A stretch of 64,000 nt of DNA. Source: Notospermus geniculatus. Taxonomy: Eukaryota > Nemertea > Pilidiophora > Heteronemertea > Lineidae. Below are positions 1 through 12,514 of the stretch, in pieces; the first letter of the stretch is position 1; every line of letters begins with the position of its first letter. The notes under the pieces were generated by a model. The model made no database searches. It saw nothing but the letters and a program-made list of their open reading frames with translations, and had not been told where the DNA came from. The stretch is taken from positions 51,651-115,650 of the forward strand of contig NMRB01001684.1 in assembly GCA_002633025.1 (NCBI GenBank), in the 5' to 3' direction. The position numbers and the translations under genes were made by a program.

Positions 1-2805
1 AGAGGTCAAGGTCAAGGTCATACTTTGATAATTTGATATATCTCTGCCTATGGCAGAGGTGGAAGCATGATATCACCCACTATTAGGTTACTGAGGATAC
101 CCATTTTGATTATGCAATGGCCTTGATGATCAGAGGTCAAGGTCAAGGTCAAAGCTGATGATTTGATTTGAGCACATCAAAATGGCTGCCAGCAGGCTGC
201 CTGTCATGCCTGTAAGGTCCTCTTAACAAGCGGGAACCATCAGACATTTACAATGTCATCTTGTTCAACTTTTCTTCTGCTTTAGGCAGTAGGCCCACAG
301 TCAGTTCAGTACCATGAAGTCACTGGTACCATTTCGTTAGCCTAAAGTCACTTTATGAAACAGGCCCCTGAAACTTGGTACATATAACTTGGTACATATA
401 CATGTACTCCTATGTCGGATGACCTACGACACCAACCTTCGGTCAGATTCTATTCTTGGTTTGGCCACTAAACCCATGGAGTCCAGTAACTCCTGAACTA
501 ATGACTGAATTGTCTCCAAAATTTTATCAAAGGCGCATGTATTGGGGATACATGACTGTAATAGGTTTTTAATTTAACAGATATCAAAGTTAAAGTTTTT
601 CCATTTGGTGGCACGTTTCTTCAACGTCATGGTTACTTTGTTAGTTTCAGTTGATGCTATTTATGGCTGGGCAGGGAACGTAAACAGTCTGAGCCTGTGT
701 TTTTTGTCTTGGGTGGCCGCAGGCCCCACTCTATCATTTTAGAGAACACTAGCAGACGGGAACAACTACAGGTGTTACACCGGCACTGCATGGTGCATCA
801 TCCCGCCCGTGTTGTCGCCCATCTCTTGTCACCAACAGTTCGCCAGAAGTTGAGGTTGGGCCAGTCTAGCCAGCTTGTGTTCGCACAAAACGTTCTGCAG
901 TCGCGTCAGGCCTGTCTCATCGCAAAGAGTTAATATCACGCGCCAGACGTGCCGCTGGACCGATGCCAGGAGATTAAGATAAAAGGCCAATTCTTGGAAT
1001 TAAGTGCCACACCTCGTCTCCAGTACCCTGCTTGTAACGTATTCTCGTGTCAAAGGATGCTGAATAGGATCCCTGGAGCCGATGTTGTCTTAATGGCAGC
1101 AGCCTGCAGTATGACCAACCTCGTCTCCTCTGCACTATTTCACTTCACAGGCTACAGAGAATGCATGTGTGGTTCCTGCCTGCCCCACCCCTGGGAGTGA
1201 GGATCATGGGACAGTCACGTGATAATCCTCAGCGTCCCACTGTCATCGCGCACTTCTTCAGCGGATTTGATGCGGGTGGTGTCGGTGCCAGTTTATGCTC
1301 GTTTTTTGCGTATTTCTCAGGATATACCACCCTTTTGCCGTGTCGTTTCTGTATTTTCCCCGCGGTAAGTGATTCTTGACAAAGTTGAGAAGTTGTATCC
1401 CAAAGCCTTGTCTGAAAGGTTGTGAAAATAGGTTTTTTTACGGAAAGTTGAAATTCTGACCTGCGGCGAGTGAGATGCGGTGCCGGTGTTTTCGCCCGCC
1501 TCAGGATTTCCCGGGTCAAAATGACAACCCTCCGTCTCTCTACCAGGCGTTCTACTTGCTTTTTGGTGATGAACAGTGTCCGAAATCAATATTCTGCCCC
1601 TCAATATGAATTCCTTCGAGACGGGCCTTCACAGATGATGCCAAAGATGCGCACTTTGACTGGATGCAGCATGTGCGCCAGGCCCACGTGTTACAGTGCA
1701 TGCCTATATCTGGATACATTGTTTCACACAGAGCCAACTTGATTTCTTGAATCCAGGCTCTGTGTTCTGAGCATTTCTTGCCTTTGGGAGCGGTTTTTCA
1801 TAATCATCAATCATTCTGATACACAAATGTTTAAAATGACTGCCAACAGTCTGGAATTTGAGTATTTTGAGAGGTGGATGTAGACCTATAGCTTTGCAGG
1901 TAGATCCCATGCCCTATTTTTGGGTATGGTAGGCCTAGTCAAAAATTCCAAAAAATCACAAGAAACATTTGCCCTCATTCTTAGGCCCTGTTTTTTGCCT
2001 CTTGGTAGGCTACCACCCACTCCACTTTGAACTCCAAAAGTCATCTTTTAGACCTTGATACTCTGTACCCGTACCCCATATTCCGGATTCTGGACTGTTG
2101 ATCATCCCTTGCTTATCCTTGATTAACCCCCCTTTTTCTCAGGCCTATACCCAATCCATCACACTAAACTTTGATGAGCTTGAATGTACAAATTTTAGAA
2201 CGTGTTGCTTCCCTTTTCAGGGTCTTGGTGGTCTAAGAAGCCCCTTCCCACCCATATGATGTAGCCAATAAAGAGTGAGGAGAAGACACAGAAATGCTTA
2301 GAATATGCTTGTCATGAACTGCCAGAAAAGACAAGGCTCCCTGAAGCCCAATGCAGATTTTTTTGACAAATTTTAATCATGTCTTCCATGCCTGATCGAA
2401 AAGTGTGCAGCAGTTGCACAAAGAATCCAGTTAATTTGGCTTTTGGCTTTTATTTGAACAAAATTTTTGCTTGGAAGACAACTCATTCTTCAAAAATCCC
2501 CTTTACACAGCTTGAGGTCTCTGATTTTGGGTGTGATCTCTAGAGCTGAATTTTATAAGGAGTGAAAATGGATTTCAAACACTGCAAATGGGCATTTGAA
2601 ACTTTTGTTTTTTGTCTCCCAACATTTTGTGCACCCATGTCATGGGTTGGTAGTTTTCAAATTGACAAGCATTTTCTAAATAGCCAGCCTGTACGATGAC
2701 AAAGCCTCACTGAAGACTGGGAAACCGATAAGTTTGACTCTTTTTTTATGAAGGTTGAACAAATCACCATTTGATATTGTTCAATCTTCAACACTTTATA
2801 ATACT
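1..2805. other. No gene recognised
   Basis: Bases 1-160 hold repeated AGGTCAAGGTCA words typical of a dispersed element also seen near 7110, 13020 and 15130. The remaining short ORFs on both strands have no splice context or familiar motif. Composition is ordinary, apart from a somewhat CG-richer 1200-1530. Confidence 0.5.
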
Positions 2806-2810
2806 AACAA

Positions 2811-3131
2811 TGCCGGAGACCAGTGGTGCCCCCTGGTGGAGATGACTGGTGAACCTGATGGATGAGACAGAGTGACCCCCCCCCAATGGTGTTGGCCTTA
2901 ACGATTTCGGAGATGAATGGTGCCCCCTGGTAGAGATGACTGGTGAACCTGATGGATGAGACAGAGTGACCCCCAGTGGTGTGGCCGTAACGATTTCGGA
3001 GATGAATGGTGCCCCCTGGTGGAGATGACTGGTGAACCTGCATGGATGAGACAGAGTGACCCCCCAGTGGTGTGGCCTTAACGATTTCGGAGATGGATGG
3101 CGCCCCCTGGTGGAGATGACTGGTGAACCTG
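2811..3131. repeat. Minisatellite, ~90 bp unit, about 4 copies
   Basis: The phrase GTGCCCCCTGGTGGAGATGA recurs at 2826, 2919, 3009 and 3099 with spacings 93, 90 and 90. The unit also contains TAACGATTTCGGAGATG and GATGAGACAGAGTGACC. Because 90 is a multiple of three, the minus strand stays open and yields an artefactual repeat ORF (FTSHLHQGAP...). Confidence 0.9.
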
Positions 3132-3134
3132 GTT

Positions 3135-4060
3135 GATGCATGTGATTCATGTAGGTATTGAGAAATAGGCAACTGGAGTTAAAAGGAAGCGTAATGGACG
3201 AAGGAAATCTGTATTTTGTCCTTGTATTCTTCTGATGACAGTGAGTCTGGGTATGCTGACAGTGTAATCCAATTACAAGGATCTGAACCAGCTGATGTCC
3301 ACATTGGCCTTGTTGTGGTTTACCCATTGCTCTTGCCACCATCAAAAGTTATGTAATATATGTTTCATCAGAGGATGCGTGAAGGAATCTGAGGCAAACA
3401 GTTGTTGTAATACCATCAATGTCGGAAAAAGTCCTCATCTTTGAAAGTAGAGAGGGAGAGCAAGAGATGGATGTCTTCTTTGCTTCAAACTTGTACAATA
3501 GAAAGGAGTACCAATGATATGATACTAAATTTTGTTTGGAACTCCCAGTCTAGAGGCAGTTTGGAAATATCAGAATCATGACAATACCCTTGATATTTTT
3601 GAGGAAAATGATAGTAGACATTGGCCATGATTGAGGGGGTTATTCAGCTTATTATTCTAATTCGTTGAATTCTCAATTGAGTTCAGTAATTAAATTCCAA
3701 ACCAAATCAAAGGAGGTTGGCTGAAAATGAAGTACAATGTATGTACTTATCGAGTGCAGGTGGGTGGCATGTGGAGCTTCGATCCACATCGTCACACATT
3801 TGCAATCGAATGGCAGAGTATGCCAAGCACAGTTGACCCGTGAAGGCATGAACAGGGCCACGACCTGCCAGCAGTGGTTGGCAGTAAAAACTGCTAAATC
3901 ACTGAACGAAAGCAAGGCAGTTGACGTAGGCCGAAGTATGAAACAGAACGCCATGACAAGGCGCGAAAAAAATTCAGCGACGTGTCAGTCAGGGTATTTG
4001 GTGGTACCAACTGCTAAATCACCAAAAGCAAGGCAGTGACACAGGCTGAAGTATGTATAT
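3135..4060. other. No gene recognised
   Basis: An internal direct repeat of about 60 bases (CAACTGCTAAATCAC with AGCAAGGCAGT, near 3888 and 4006) is the only structure seen. No exon-like sequence. Confidence 0.4.
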
Positions 4061-4065
4061 GATGT

Positions 4066-4281
4066 AATAGACTCTATCGCTCCAAAAGAGTTCAGCACCT
4101 GACGGGTCCAGCATCACGATCCCCCACGTCATTTGCGAATGCCATGATCCAGTTTGTTTCAGCGATCATGATGGGGTGAAACAATGTGATTTTTTTGTTT
4201 CACCTCAAGACATCATGAAATGACGTGCAGGACATCATGACGCCTGATCTGTCAGGTGCTGCCCTCTTTTGGAGTGATAAA
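4066..4281. mobile_element. MITE family M1 (TIR AATAGACTCTATCGCTCC), copy 1
   Basis: Palindromic element of about 215 bp ending in inverted AATAGACTC...CTCCAAAAGAG arms, with inner arms GACGTCATGA-like and a centre CAGCGATCATGA / TTTCACC. A second copy is at 17375-17593. No coding capacity. The first element boundary was set by comparing the two copies. Confidence 0.8.
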
Positions 4282-5409
4282 TACAGATTGGAGATCGATA
4301 GTTTCTTCCATCCAGTTTTGCTTGTTTTGTTCAGCAAGGCAAGCTACGATGTTTTTAACAGCAATCTGTTATTCAACATCTCCAATTCTGTCAAATGCCC
4401 CGATTGCCTTTGTTTTCCAGCGCGCAAAATATTTATGCAGTTATGACGATGTTTGTAACAACCTTCGATTCAAATGACGTCCAGTGCTGTCAAGGGCCTC
4501 GACCGGGCGAAGAAAAGAACCTTTGCGGGTCAACTGAGCACTGATTTTGGTTTCCAACCTCCATCCTCACAAAAGCTTCATCCTCACCTCCATCCTCACG
4601 AAAGCTTCCTGGGAGAATGCAGTGCCTAAAATCATGGCCAATGTGTATTGTTTTTTTCTGAAGAAACCTCCTAGTATTTTCATGATTGGTATTTCCATGG
4701 CCCAAGTCTGTTGTAAGCATGTGCCAGGCTTCGTGACAGCATCAGAATTCCCCAGGGAATAACAGTTGTCCCCTTCCTTTTCATGTGAGAATGTCTGCAT
4801 TGGCAACGACATAGAAATGTTACTGAAAAAGGAATAGCCAAATGGTAAGCAACATGCGTGTTATCACTTGAGCTCCCTGTATGCGCTACTGAGTGATACT
4901 GGTTGTTGTCATATAGCAGAACATTTTGTTGGCGGGTACGGTACTTTCTCTGTGGCATCGCTGTCTGGTGATAATCGGAGAAGAGCCCCAGATCCTTAAT
5001 GTCAGGTTGATGCAGCCTGGGGGAGGTGCCACTCTGGGTCCCATCGGGTTGTTGTTGACCCTGTATGTTTATACATGTAGTGATTTTGACCTCAGGGGTG
5101 GTGCAAGCATGACGTAGAAGTGATTCAGTGCCTGTGATCCTGCAAAATGTGATGTTGATGCCAGTTTGAAGATAAACAATCCCAGAGACCTGTGAAGCTG
5201 AGAAACAGCACAGCAACATGTCACAGCACGAATGCAATTGGTGGACTTACTTGGTGCAGCGCGCATGCAACCCTGACATCTAGACTTGATGCCAATGTGC
5301 TTTTGTCATGGTACGGATTCTGTTTATGAACATCGATTTCATATCAACATTTCAGCAAACAACCCTGAGCAAGACGGCATGGATGAGGAGTGGGAGCCAA
5401 TGGAACTCG

Positions 5410-5518
5410 GGGCCCATATTCATAAAACTACTTAAGTCTAAGTATGGCACTTATCCTTTGTTCAGCACAAAAGATAAGTGCACACTTTGACTTAAGTATG
5501 TTTATGAATATGGACCCA
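5410..5518. mobile_element. Short palindromic MITE (arms GGCCCATATTCATAAA)
   Basis: Inverted arms GGGCCCATATTCATAAAC and GTTTATGAATATGGACCC, continuing inward with ACTTAAGTC and GACTTAAGT. Typical 110 bp fold-back, similar in design to those at 28633 and 32513. Confidence 0.75.
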
Positions 5519-7504
5519 GGACTCTGGAGCACCAGTCGTTTGGTGCAATGACCGTAAGGTCCAAAGTTTGTATCGTATGTTAGTAGAATGGGGCTGTTAT
5601 CCCCAGTTGCTGTGTCAGTGTAAATGTGGCACAGGATCAGCTGACAATTTTCAAGGAGAAGATCACACATTCTGGCAGAGACGAAGATGCAACAGCCGAA
5701 TACTGAATTGCAGTTGAGAATTGTAATGTTGAAGAACTGCTGAAGTAAAGGATGGACAAGACAACCATGAAGCGGGTCGATCAGCATCATTGAATCCTAC
5801 TGTAAATGAATGCATTGCACCTGTATGCCCATGCTTCCTTTTCAGGGGTAAGTATTCAGGCCTAAGTAGATTGTATGCACGCTCCACTAGGCCTCGTGAC
5901 AACATCTCAATATTCTGAGTACCTAGGCTAATTTCAGAAGGTGGTTGAGGATTTTTGTGCATACATAGTCCCTTTCATCAGGATGGTGTTGTCATCACCT
6001 GTTTGACAGCACCATCCGTGATGTGACTAATTCTCTTTTTCTCAACTCTACTTTCAGCTATGGTGCCAAGGTTTTTCATCCATTATCTAACACATTCATA
6101 ACAGAAAAAATTCATAAGCTCGTTCATGAATTCATAAGCAAGCTTATGAATTTCATAAGCGCACTTTTATGAGTTTTTGACAGTAGGCCTAAAAATGTTT
6201 TGTGGACCATGAGTTTGAAAATAATAAATTAAATGATAGTTTAATTAACCCAACTTATGAATTTTCTGCTGAAGGGTTTATTTTAATGTAGCCTGCTTTA
6301 CTTCATCTTTTCAAAATTCTTTCCATGAGAGTAACCTCTTTTCATTGTCCTTGACTGTGACATTCCACTTCTAAAATTGAGTACTGGTGCTGTATCCCTG
6401 AAAAATACCTGCACAAGACATCAAACAATGTCTAACTGTGTCTAATTTGTGATCCTCTCCCTGATCTGATCGCCAGTTAACCCCATGTCTCAAGAATGAC
6501 ATAAAACCTCCCTTTGAAGCGTACCGGTGCCGGTAGGCCTACTGTAACTCCTCTTTGAGAAATTGGTTGATCACTCTTCTTTGAAATTCTTCAGAGTGTG
6601 TAACTTCACATACAGCACTCTGAGGTGCTCTCAGTCGGTTGATGTTCATTTTTTGATGATTCTCCATATCATGCATTGAACTATAACAACACTCCATCTC
6701 AAGAAATCCACATTGTCAAAATTTCATGAAAACCTCAGGCAATACTGAATGTCCATACATGTCCTAAATGACATATCAAGAAGGACATCAACTTGCTTCA
6801 AAAATTGCAGAATATCATTTGAAATAAATTGTTCTTCAACTCAATCATGTAGAGATCCATGAAATCATGTGGCATGTCATTAAGGTCATCATCTCTCAGT
6901 GCATCTAAAGTTGGGGAGTTCCCTGTCCTTTGAAGTACCCTTGATTTCTTTACGAAAACACTTTGGCCATGTTTTATCTGTCTATATAACAACTTCAGAT
7001 TATTTCAAGAACTACTGTACTTCTAGACTGAATTTCAGCATTGCTGGTTGTCCACTCTGGCTTGTAGGGGGTGCTTTTTGAAAATCGTGAAAAATAGGAT
7101 TTTGACCTCTGTGACCTTGATAGATAGACCTTGACCTTGATAGAAAAGTGATTTTCCTCGAACTACAACTTTGAGTTTAGACCTTGTATTCACCAATCAT
7201 GCTCCTTCTGCCAGCCGTTGACTTGCTGATGTCATCTTTCAACATTCACCATGAGAGTAACTATTTCACTTGACCTTAGAGCCTTTGAGCCTTAGTCTGG
7301 GGGGGGGGTAATGTCCCGTGACTTTTCATTTTGATTTTCCCAACCCAGTTTGCAATGGAGGAAAACAAATGCCAGCTTGTATTGATTCCACAACAAATTT
7401 CCTTTCTTCTGCATCACCAGGGTCTCTGCCAGAAATTTTTTTGAGGGTACTGATTTCTTCAAAATCAACAAAAAACCTGTGAAATTTTAGAAATCCAAAG
7501 AAAA

Positions 7505-7615
7505 AGAAAGCACAAAAATTGACACACAAAATGATGATAAACAGGAAGTCAGTTTCCAGAATCTTAGCAAATTTTCTACCCCAACCGGGGTCTTCTTCAG
7601 ACTGGCACTTTCTAG
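7505..7615. mobile_element. Half copy of MITE family M2 (CACAAAA..CGACCCCAACCGGGGTC)
   Basis: Reads GCACAAAAATTGACACACAAA, then TTTCTACCCCAACCGGGGTC and CTTTCTAGTCGAGCTACC. This matches one arm of the elements at 27430, 43400 and 48716. The opposite arm is not present. Confidence 0.65.
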
Positions 7616-8439
7616 TCGAGCTACCAGTAATTAGTGTTTTAGAAAATGGCCCTTTTCTGTTCCTTTGAGGGTACTAGCATAGTACCCTTAGTACCCTCTC
7701 ACGGAAACACTGCGTCATCTGCATGCAGCCCCCTGGAGGACATAATGTAGGTCAAATCACAAATTTTTTTTGTGCTGTTTTCAAGCCCTGCAGGGCCTAC
7801 CACTCCACCAAGTTTCATGCCCCTGGGCCTAACGATAGCGAAATTGCCAGTTTAAAGCCTGTATTATGGCTGGTGTCACTCAAGTTGGACCTTTTGTATC
7901 TTTCATGGTAATGTTCTAGCGTGGATCGGAAAAGATGCTGGTGACACGGGTCACGGTGGAACGGCATCAGAAGATGTGATCTCCACCATGCAAACAGAAG
8001 GCCTGCTTGCATTGTCATACTTCCATCACTAATGACTTTGAAACCTGAGGTTTGCAATACATGACAGAATCAGTTTGTAAGCAACTATTTTGCTGAACTA
8101 GAGAGTGATGGTGACAACGTTAATCACTCTCAACGTAGACCTTGTATCTCACTTTGGGATTTTGCTCATGTGACTAATTAGGACGCCCTCTAGCTGAGGT
8201 GGTTGAGCCAGATACCGGTACTTGTTTTAGGGTGATGACCCTACCAGTAATGACAATTCCCCCTGCAGACACAATGTGATTTCATCCTTCCCCCTCCAAG
8301 CAAATAAGTTGCTAGTTGATGAGCACCTTGAGTGCCAAGGTCCTGACTACTCAAATGTTCTGTAGACGGAAAGCACTAGCCAGGGGGGATCAAGCTAGGC
8401 AGTGCCTTGGGACCAAATGCATGATGTACATCCAAGTTT

Positions 8440-8945
8440 AGAAGCTAGTTGGCAGCCTGCACAACATTGCTTGCTTTATTGATGGCAAGAAATTGCCACC
8501 CCATGGTAATTTTTGCCGTGGTGGTTGGTTTGCTGTAACTGTCGTCCCCTCAGACAAAGGAGCACCTCAGGTGCCAATGTCTGTCACCACACTTTCCCAG
8601 GATTGAACTGGGAATGTCCAGTGTTGGTGATTACAAACAAAGCGAGTGGCTGGTGTGTGTGGCTTGTCCCCGCTGGTCATGACGCCAGAAATCCCGCCCC
8701 ATGTCCAACTAGCTACTTAACGTGTGCACCATTTGCTTGTTTTAATTCCAATTCCTCCTTGGACAAACCATCAGAAGCTAGTCAACCTGCACAACATTGC
8801 TTGCTTTATTGATGGCAAGAAATGCACCAAGGGAAATTAAATTTGCCTTGGTGGTTGGTTTGCTATAACGTCCCCACGGACGTCCCCTCCTCACCACACT
8901 GCCTTAGGATTGAACTGAGAATGTCTGGTGTTGGTGGTCGCACAA
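8440..8945. repeat. Diverged tandem duplication, ~330 bp apart
   Basis: The phrase CCTGCACAACATTGCTTGCT and the following 170 bases (GATGGCAAGAAAT, GGTGGTTGGTTTGCT, CACACT..AGGATTGAACT) occur at 8455-8660 and 8790-8945. No coding features. Confidence 0.75.
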
Positions 8946-10013
8946 GACCCCACCTCCTTCGTCCCATGTTGACGAGCTACTGAACAAAACACAACAACAT
9001 GTTCAAGGATGATGAAAAATATGTCGAATTGGACAAAGAAACCATCATGACCATATTAACCCATTCTGTCACAGAACTGAAGTGGAAAGGTCCTTCCCTT
9101 GTCAGGATAGGTCCTCCAGCTAGCTACTTAGCTGCTGTGCTCAACAAACATGTAGCTTGAACTGAAGCAAAAGGGCCAACCATTTAGGCACTTGAGGATG
9201 CCCTCATTGGTCAGGGTGGTTTAGCTATGATTAAAAGGGGGCGCACTGTGGTCGTAACCCTCCAGTGCAATATTCTCTCATTTATTGCTGAGCTCAGCTC
9301 TCAATCTCATTCATGGGAGTGTAACAGACTCCTGAACTTCATTTCTGCAAGCGCAATTCATAAGGCCTTTTTGGAATCAATAAAACATCGTGAATGGACT
9401 TCGGACTTTTTTTGTCCTGCGCATTAAGCACAAAAACATTTCAGTTCAGTTATGAATGGACACAGCATCATACACCTTATTCTGATCCAACTTAGCACAT
9501 GAGCATGAAATTTATAAGAACCAATTAATTTGTAATCAGCAACCAATTCTGGGGCGTGGCCTCTATCAACCTGAATTTCGGACACTTCCTGTTTGCACAG
9601 GATAATTTAGATCTACATGTACTTTTGGGATTCAGCTCAGTCTTTTCTGGAGTTTACTGCTATAAAATGCCTAAGGACCCTGGTTGGGGGGTGAAAATTT
9701 GCTGAAATTTTGGCAGACGACCTCTCTTGTTATTATAGACCAGTTAAACCAGATGGAAGTGGCACAATCATGGATTTAACCATGGGGCCTCAAGTTGGTT
9801 TTTCGTCTTCTCTCCATTGTGAATTGGGGGACAGAAATCCAAATGATGACACATTTACAGTGCTGACAGTGAACTTCCTTGGTGTCCATCAACCTGCATG
9901 ATGTCACAGGCGTTAAATTTCAACATTTTCCAACCCAGCATGAAAGCAGCCAAATTATCCATGACAAGTACTGTCCATGGCATTTGATTGTGATTTGTGT
10001 CAACATCAAACAC

Positions 10014-10076
10014 CAAACGATTTTCAAAATCTACGGTTGTTAACGCGAGAGAGCTACCAGTTGTTCCGGCCGCCAT
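10014..10076 (-). CDS. Possible first coding exon of an unidentified gene
   Basis: On the minus strand an ATGGCGGCC start in strong context opens MAAGTTGSSLALTTVDFENRL, followed by TTG|GTGTTT as a possible donor; the frame stays open to 9855. The start is 15 bases from a TCTCGCGAGA promoter palindrome, which sits upstream in the same direction. The combination of Kozak-like ATGGCGG, GC-rich flank and promoter word is what first exons of housekeeping genes look like. I do not recognise the protein, and no downstream exon was identified between 9800 and 1, so this stays a candidate. Confidence 0.3.
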
Positions 10077-10090
10077 GTTGGATTTTGTCG

Positions 10091-10100
10091 TCTCGCGAGA
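10091..10100. promoter_or_regulatory. TCTCGCGAGA promoter palindrome
   Basis: Exact 10-base palindrome in a short GC-rich stretch (10060-10150) of an otherwise AT-leaning region. In animals this word marks CpG-type promoters and is bound by BANP (earlier also assigned to ZBTB33). It lies just upstream of the minus-strand ATGGCGGCC at 10076. Confidence 0.55.
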
Positions 10101-10454
10101 TTTGGGCCGAGATCAGGCGAGACAAGGCTCGGCTCTTGGCAGTCTCGATTTGTGCCGGCTAGTGGCAACACGTATTTTTGCTCCGCTGCTGAAGATAAGA
10201 AGAATGGCCATGAAGTTCAGCTAGACCGACCGTTCGACAACCATGAAGACCTGAGGAGTCGTCGGGAGTGGTGAAATAGAGNAAACGGAAGATGATAGAC
10301 CCTCACAGCCAGTCAAATTTTGCCAAGGGACCATGTGCTCTGTCACATTTGACTATGACATCTAGGCCTGTGGGTCAAACAAAGCTGCAGTGACACCTAG
10401 TACATGTAGCCTTTCTTGTGACAAAAACTGTACAGTTGATTTACCAGAGGTCCA

Positions 10455-10578
10455 CTCCTCACAACACTCCACATCCCAGAACTTTAATAGGCCTACTCTT
10501 CAAAAGTCCACATCCAAGAACTTTAATAGGCCTACTCTTCACAACTCCACATCCCAGAACTTTAATAGGCCTACCCTT
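10455..10578. repeat. Short tandem repeat, ~42 bp unit, three copies
   Basis: ACTTTAATAGGCCTACTCTT with CCACATCCCAGA recurs three times; the third copy is slightly diverged. Confidence 0.85.
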
Positions 10579-11130
10579 CAGTAAGTCACGTCTTCACACT
10601 CAGTGAGTGAGTTCTTGATCTTTGCATAGGCATCATGATCAAGTTCTGATCCCTGGGGATTTCAATCTTGAAATGACAGCTTTTCTGCCAGCTTGTCCCA
10701 TGAATCTGTGTTGGTCAATCTAGAATCAAACAAGCTAGTTACAGCTGAGTCCTGTGGCAGGAATAGGGAAGATGGTTACTGGTCCATTGTGGACTGTCGA
10801 TAAATGTGTCGGGGTGTTCATATCCAATGGGATTCCTGAACAAACTTCAACCATCCTTTTGCTGTGTCCTTGTGAACAGATCAAATTTCTCATCAGTGTG
10901 AGCTCTTTACAGTATCCCCATAGTTTGTTGAACCCAAAGATGTTTGGAATGCCCTTGGCCGAAGAGGGCGATGTGTGGACCTTGCTAGCCAGCCTGGATA
11001 CCATCTCTGGCTTGTTGGCGTTGAGTTATCCTGGTTACGCTATACTTCTTTTGGTATTGAGGTGTTCTTGCTGTCTTGCTTGGTTACCATTGACCTTCGA
11101 CCCTCCTTGGATGCGTGCCAACTCGACTAA

Positions 11131-11282
11131 ATGACTGACCATCATCACCATCACCATCACCATCACCATCATCTTCACCATCACCATCATATACCAGCAG
11201 CTGAAACATCATCACCATCATCAACAGCTGCATCACCATTATCATCATCACCATCATTATCATCATCACCATCATTACAAAT
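11131..11282. repeat. (ATC/ACC)n microsatellite
   Basis: Interrupted CATCAC/CATCAT trinucleotide tract, broken by a short CAGCAGCTGAAACATC segment. It yields spurious His- and Met-rich ORFs. Confidence 0.95.
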
Positions 11283-11367
11283 CATTATTCTGACATTTAA
11301 TGACCACTTTCCTTCCGACTGACTTCTGCTTGTGACTGATGTTCCAAATCCTCGTCAAGTCTAGCCA

Positions 11368-11732
11368 TCCAAAGGTTTCTTGCCAGTTCCTGTTGTTCTG
11401 ATCCAAAGTTTTCTTGCCAGTTCCTGTTGTTCTGATCCAAAGGTTTCTTGCCAGTTCCTGTTGTTCTGATCCAAAGGTTTCTTGCCAGTTCCTGTTGTTC
11501 TGATCCAAAGGTTTCTTGCCAGTTCCTGTTGTTCTGATCCAAAGGTTTCTTGCCAGTTCCTGTTGTTCTGATCCAAAGTTTTCTTGCCAGTTCCTGTTGT
11601 TCTGATCCAAAGGTTTCTTGCCAGTTCCTGTTGTTCTGATCCAAAGGTTTCTTGCCAGTTCCTGTTGTTCTCATCCAAAGGTTTCTTGCCAGTTCCTGTT
11701 GTTCTGATCCAAAGGCTTCTTGCCACTCCTCT
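11368..11732. repeat. 34-bp minisatellite, about 10 copies
   Basis: Unit TTGCCAGTTCCTGTTGTTCT plus GATCCAAAGGTTTC, nearly identical between copies. Since 34 is not divisible by three and the unit has no stop on the minus strand, all three minus frames stay open and cycle through the same 34-residue string (RNWQETFGSEQQELAR...). No start context, splice sites or known protein. Confidence 0.95.
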
Positions 11733-12160
11733 GGCAGTCTGGCCTCCATTTCTATCCTCCACATGTAGTTGCAACCAGATACTTTGCGATGACACCAGAT
11801 GATAGTATCCCTGCTGGCTAGACCTTGGCTTCCTCCATCACCTTACACCTTGTTTAACATCAACCAATTCTATTTTCGGTCCTCATTTTAGTTGAAGTGG
11901 AATTCAGTTGATGTGAATTCCTTCTCAGCCAATGTACTCAACCAGTGTGTACTCAATCCATGACATCCTTTTCAACCATTGCTAATCAGTCCGCAAAATT
12001 CACCTTGAACCCCCAACATGTTTATCAATGTCCATTTTGTCACTAAGTACCGGTACCGTAATCATGTTTCCTTCCTGCCTCATTCAGCAACTCGGGATCC
12101 AGAGCTGTCAGTATAAAATTTTAAGGCTGTTTTATAAGTTTCCAGTACCGTATCATTCAG

Positions 12161-12514
12161 TGACCCTTTGTAGGCCCATTCTTATGAGCGTCGTTGAACT
12201 TGATGTCTCCGTCTCACAGTAACCCTTTGTAGGCCCATTCTTATGAGCGTCGTTGAACTTGATGTCTCCGTCTCACAGTAACCCTTTGTAGGCCCATTCT
12301 TATGAGCGTCGTTGAACTTGATGTCTCCGTCTCACAGTGACCCTTTGTAGGTCCATTCTTATGAGCGTCGTTGAACTTGATGTCTCCGTCTCACAGTGAC
12401 CCTTTGTAGGCCCATTCTTATAAGCGTCGTTGAACTTGATGTCTCCGTCTCACAGTAACCCTTTGTAGGTCCATTCTTATAAGCGTCGTTGAACTTGATG
12501 TCTCCGTCTCACAG
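12161..12514. repeat. 59-bp minisatellite, six copies
   Basis: Units begin at 12161, 12220, 12279, 12338, 12397 and 12456, each AACCCTTTGTAGGCCCATTC then TTATGAGCGTCGTTGAACTT and GATGTCTCCGTCTCACAG. Differences are single bases. Confidence 0.95.

Larger units (their letters stand above)
4285..8435. other. Repeat-rich non-coding stretch
   Basis: Contains the palindrome at 5410-5518 and a half-element of the CGACCCCAACCGGGGTC MITE family at 7505-7615. A 185-codon open frame on the minus strand (5237-4680) has no recognisable domain or splice context. No other exon-like segment. Confidence 0.4.
8950..10390. other. Mostly non-coding; candidate first exon and promoter at 10.0-10.1 kb
   Basis: Apart from the TCTCGCGAGA site and candidate exon, nothing gene-like is visible. 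A single N at 10282 marks a probable contig join. Confidence 0.4.

Noticed and set aside
4680-5237. 185-codon open frame on the minus strand
   Set aside because: No recognisable domain, irregular composition, no splice sites in keeping with its frame, and it lies in repeat-like DNA.
10754-11134. 126-codon ORF on the plus strand with a hydrophobic stretch
   Set aside because: No familiar motif, no partner exons, and it ends in the microsatellite.
2811-12514. CRISPR-like arrays
   Set aside because: The repeats at 2.8, 11.4 and 12.2 kb are uninterrupted tandem units without distinct spacers, and the genome is animal.
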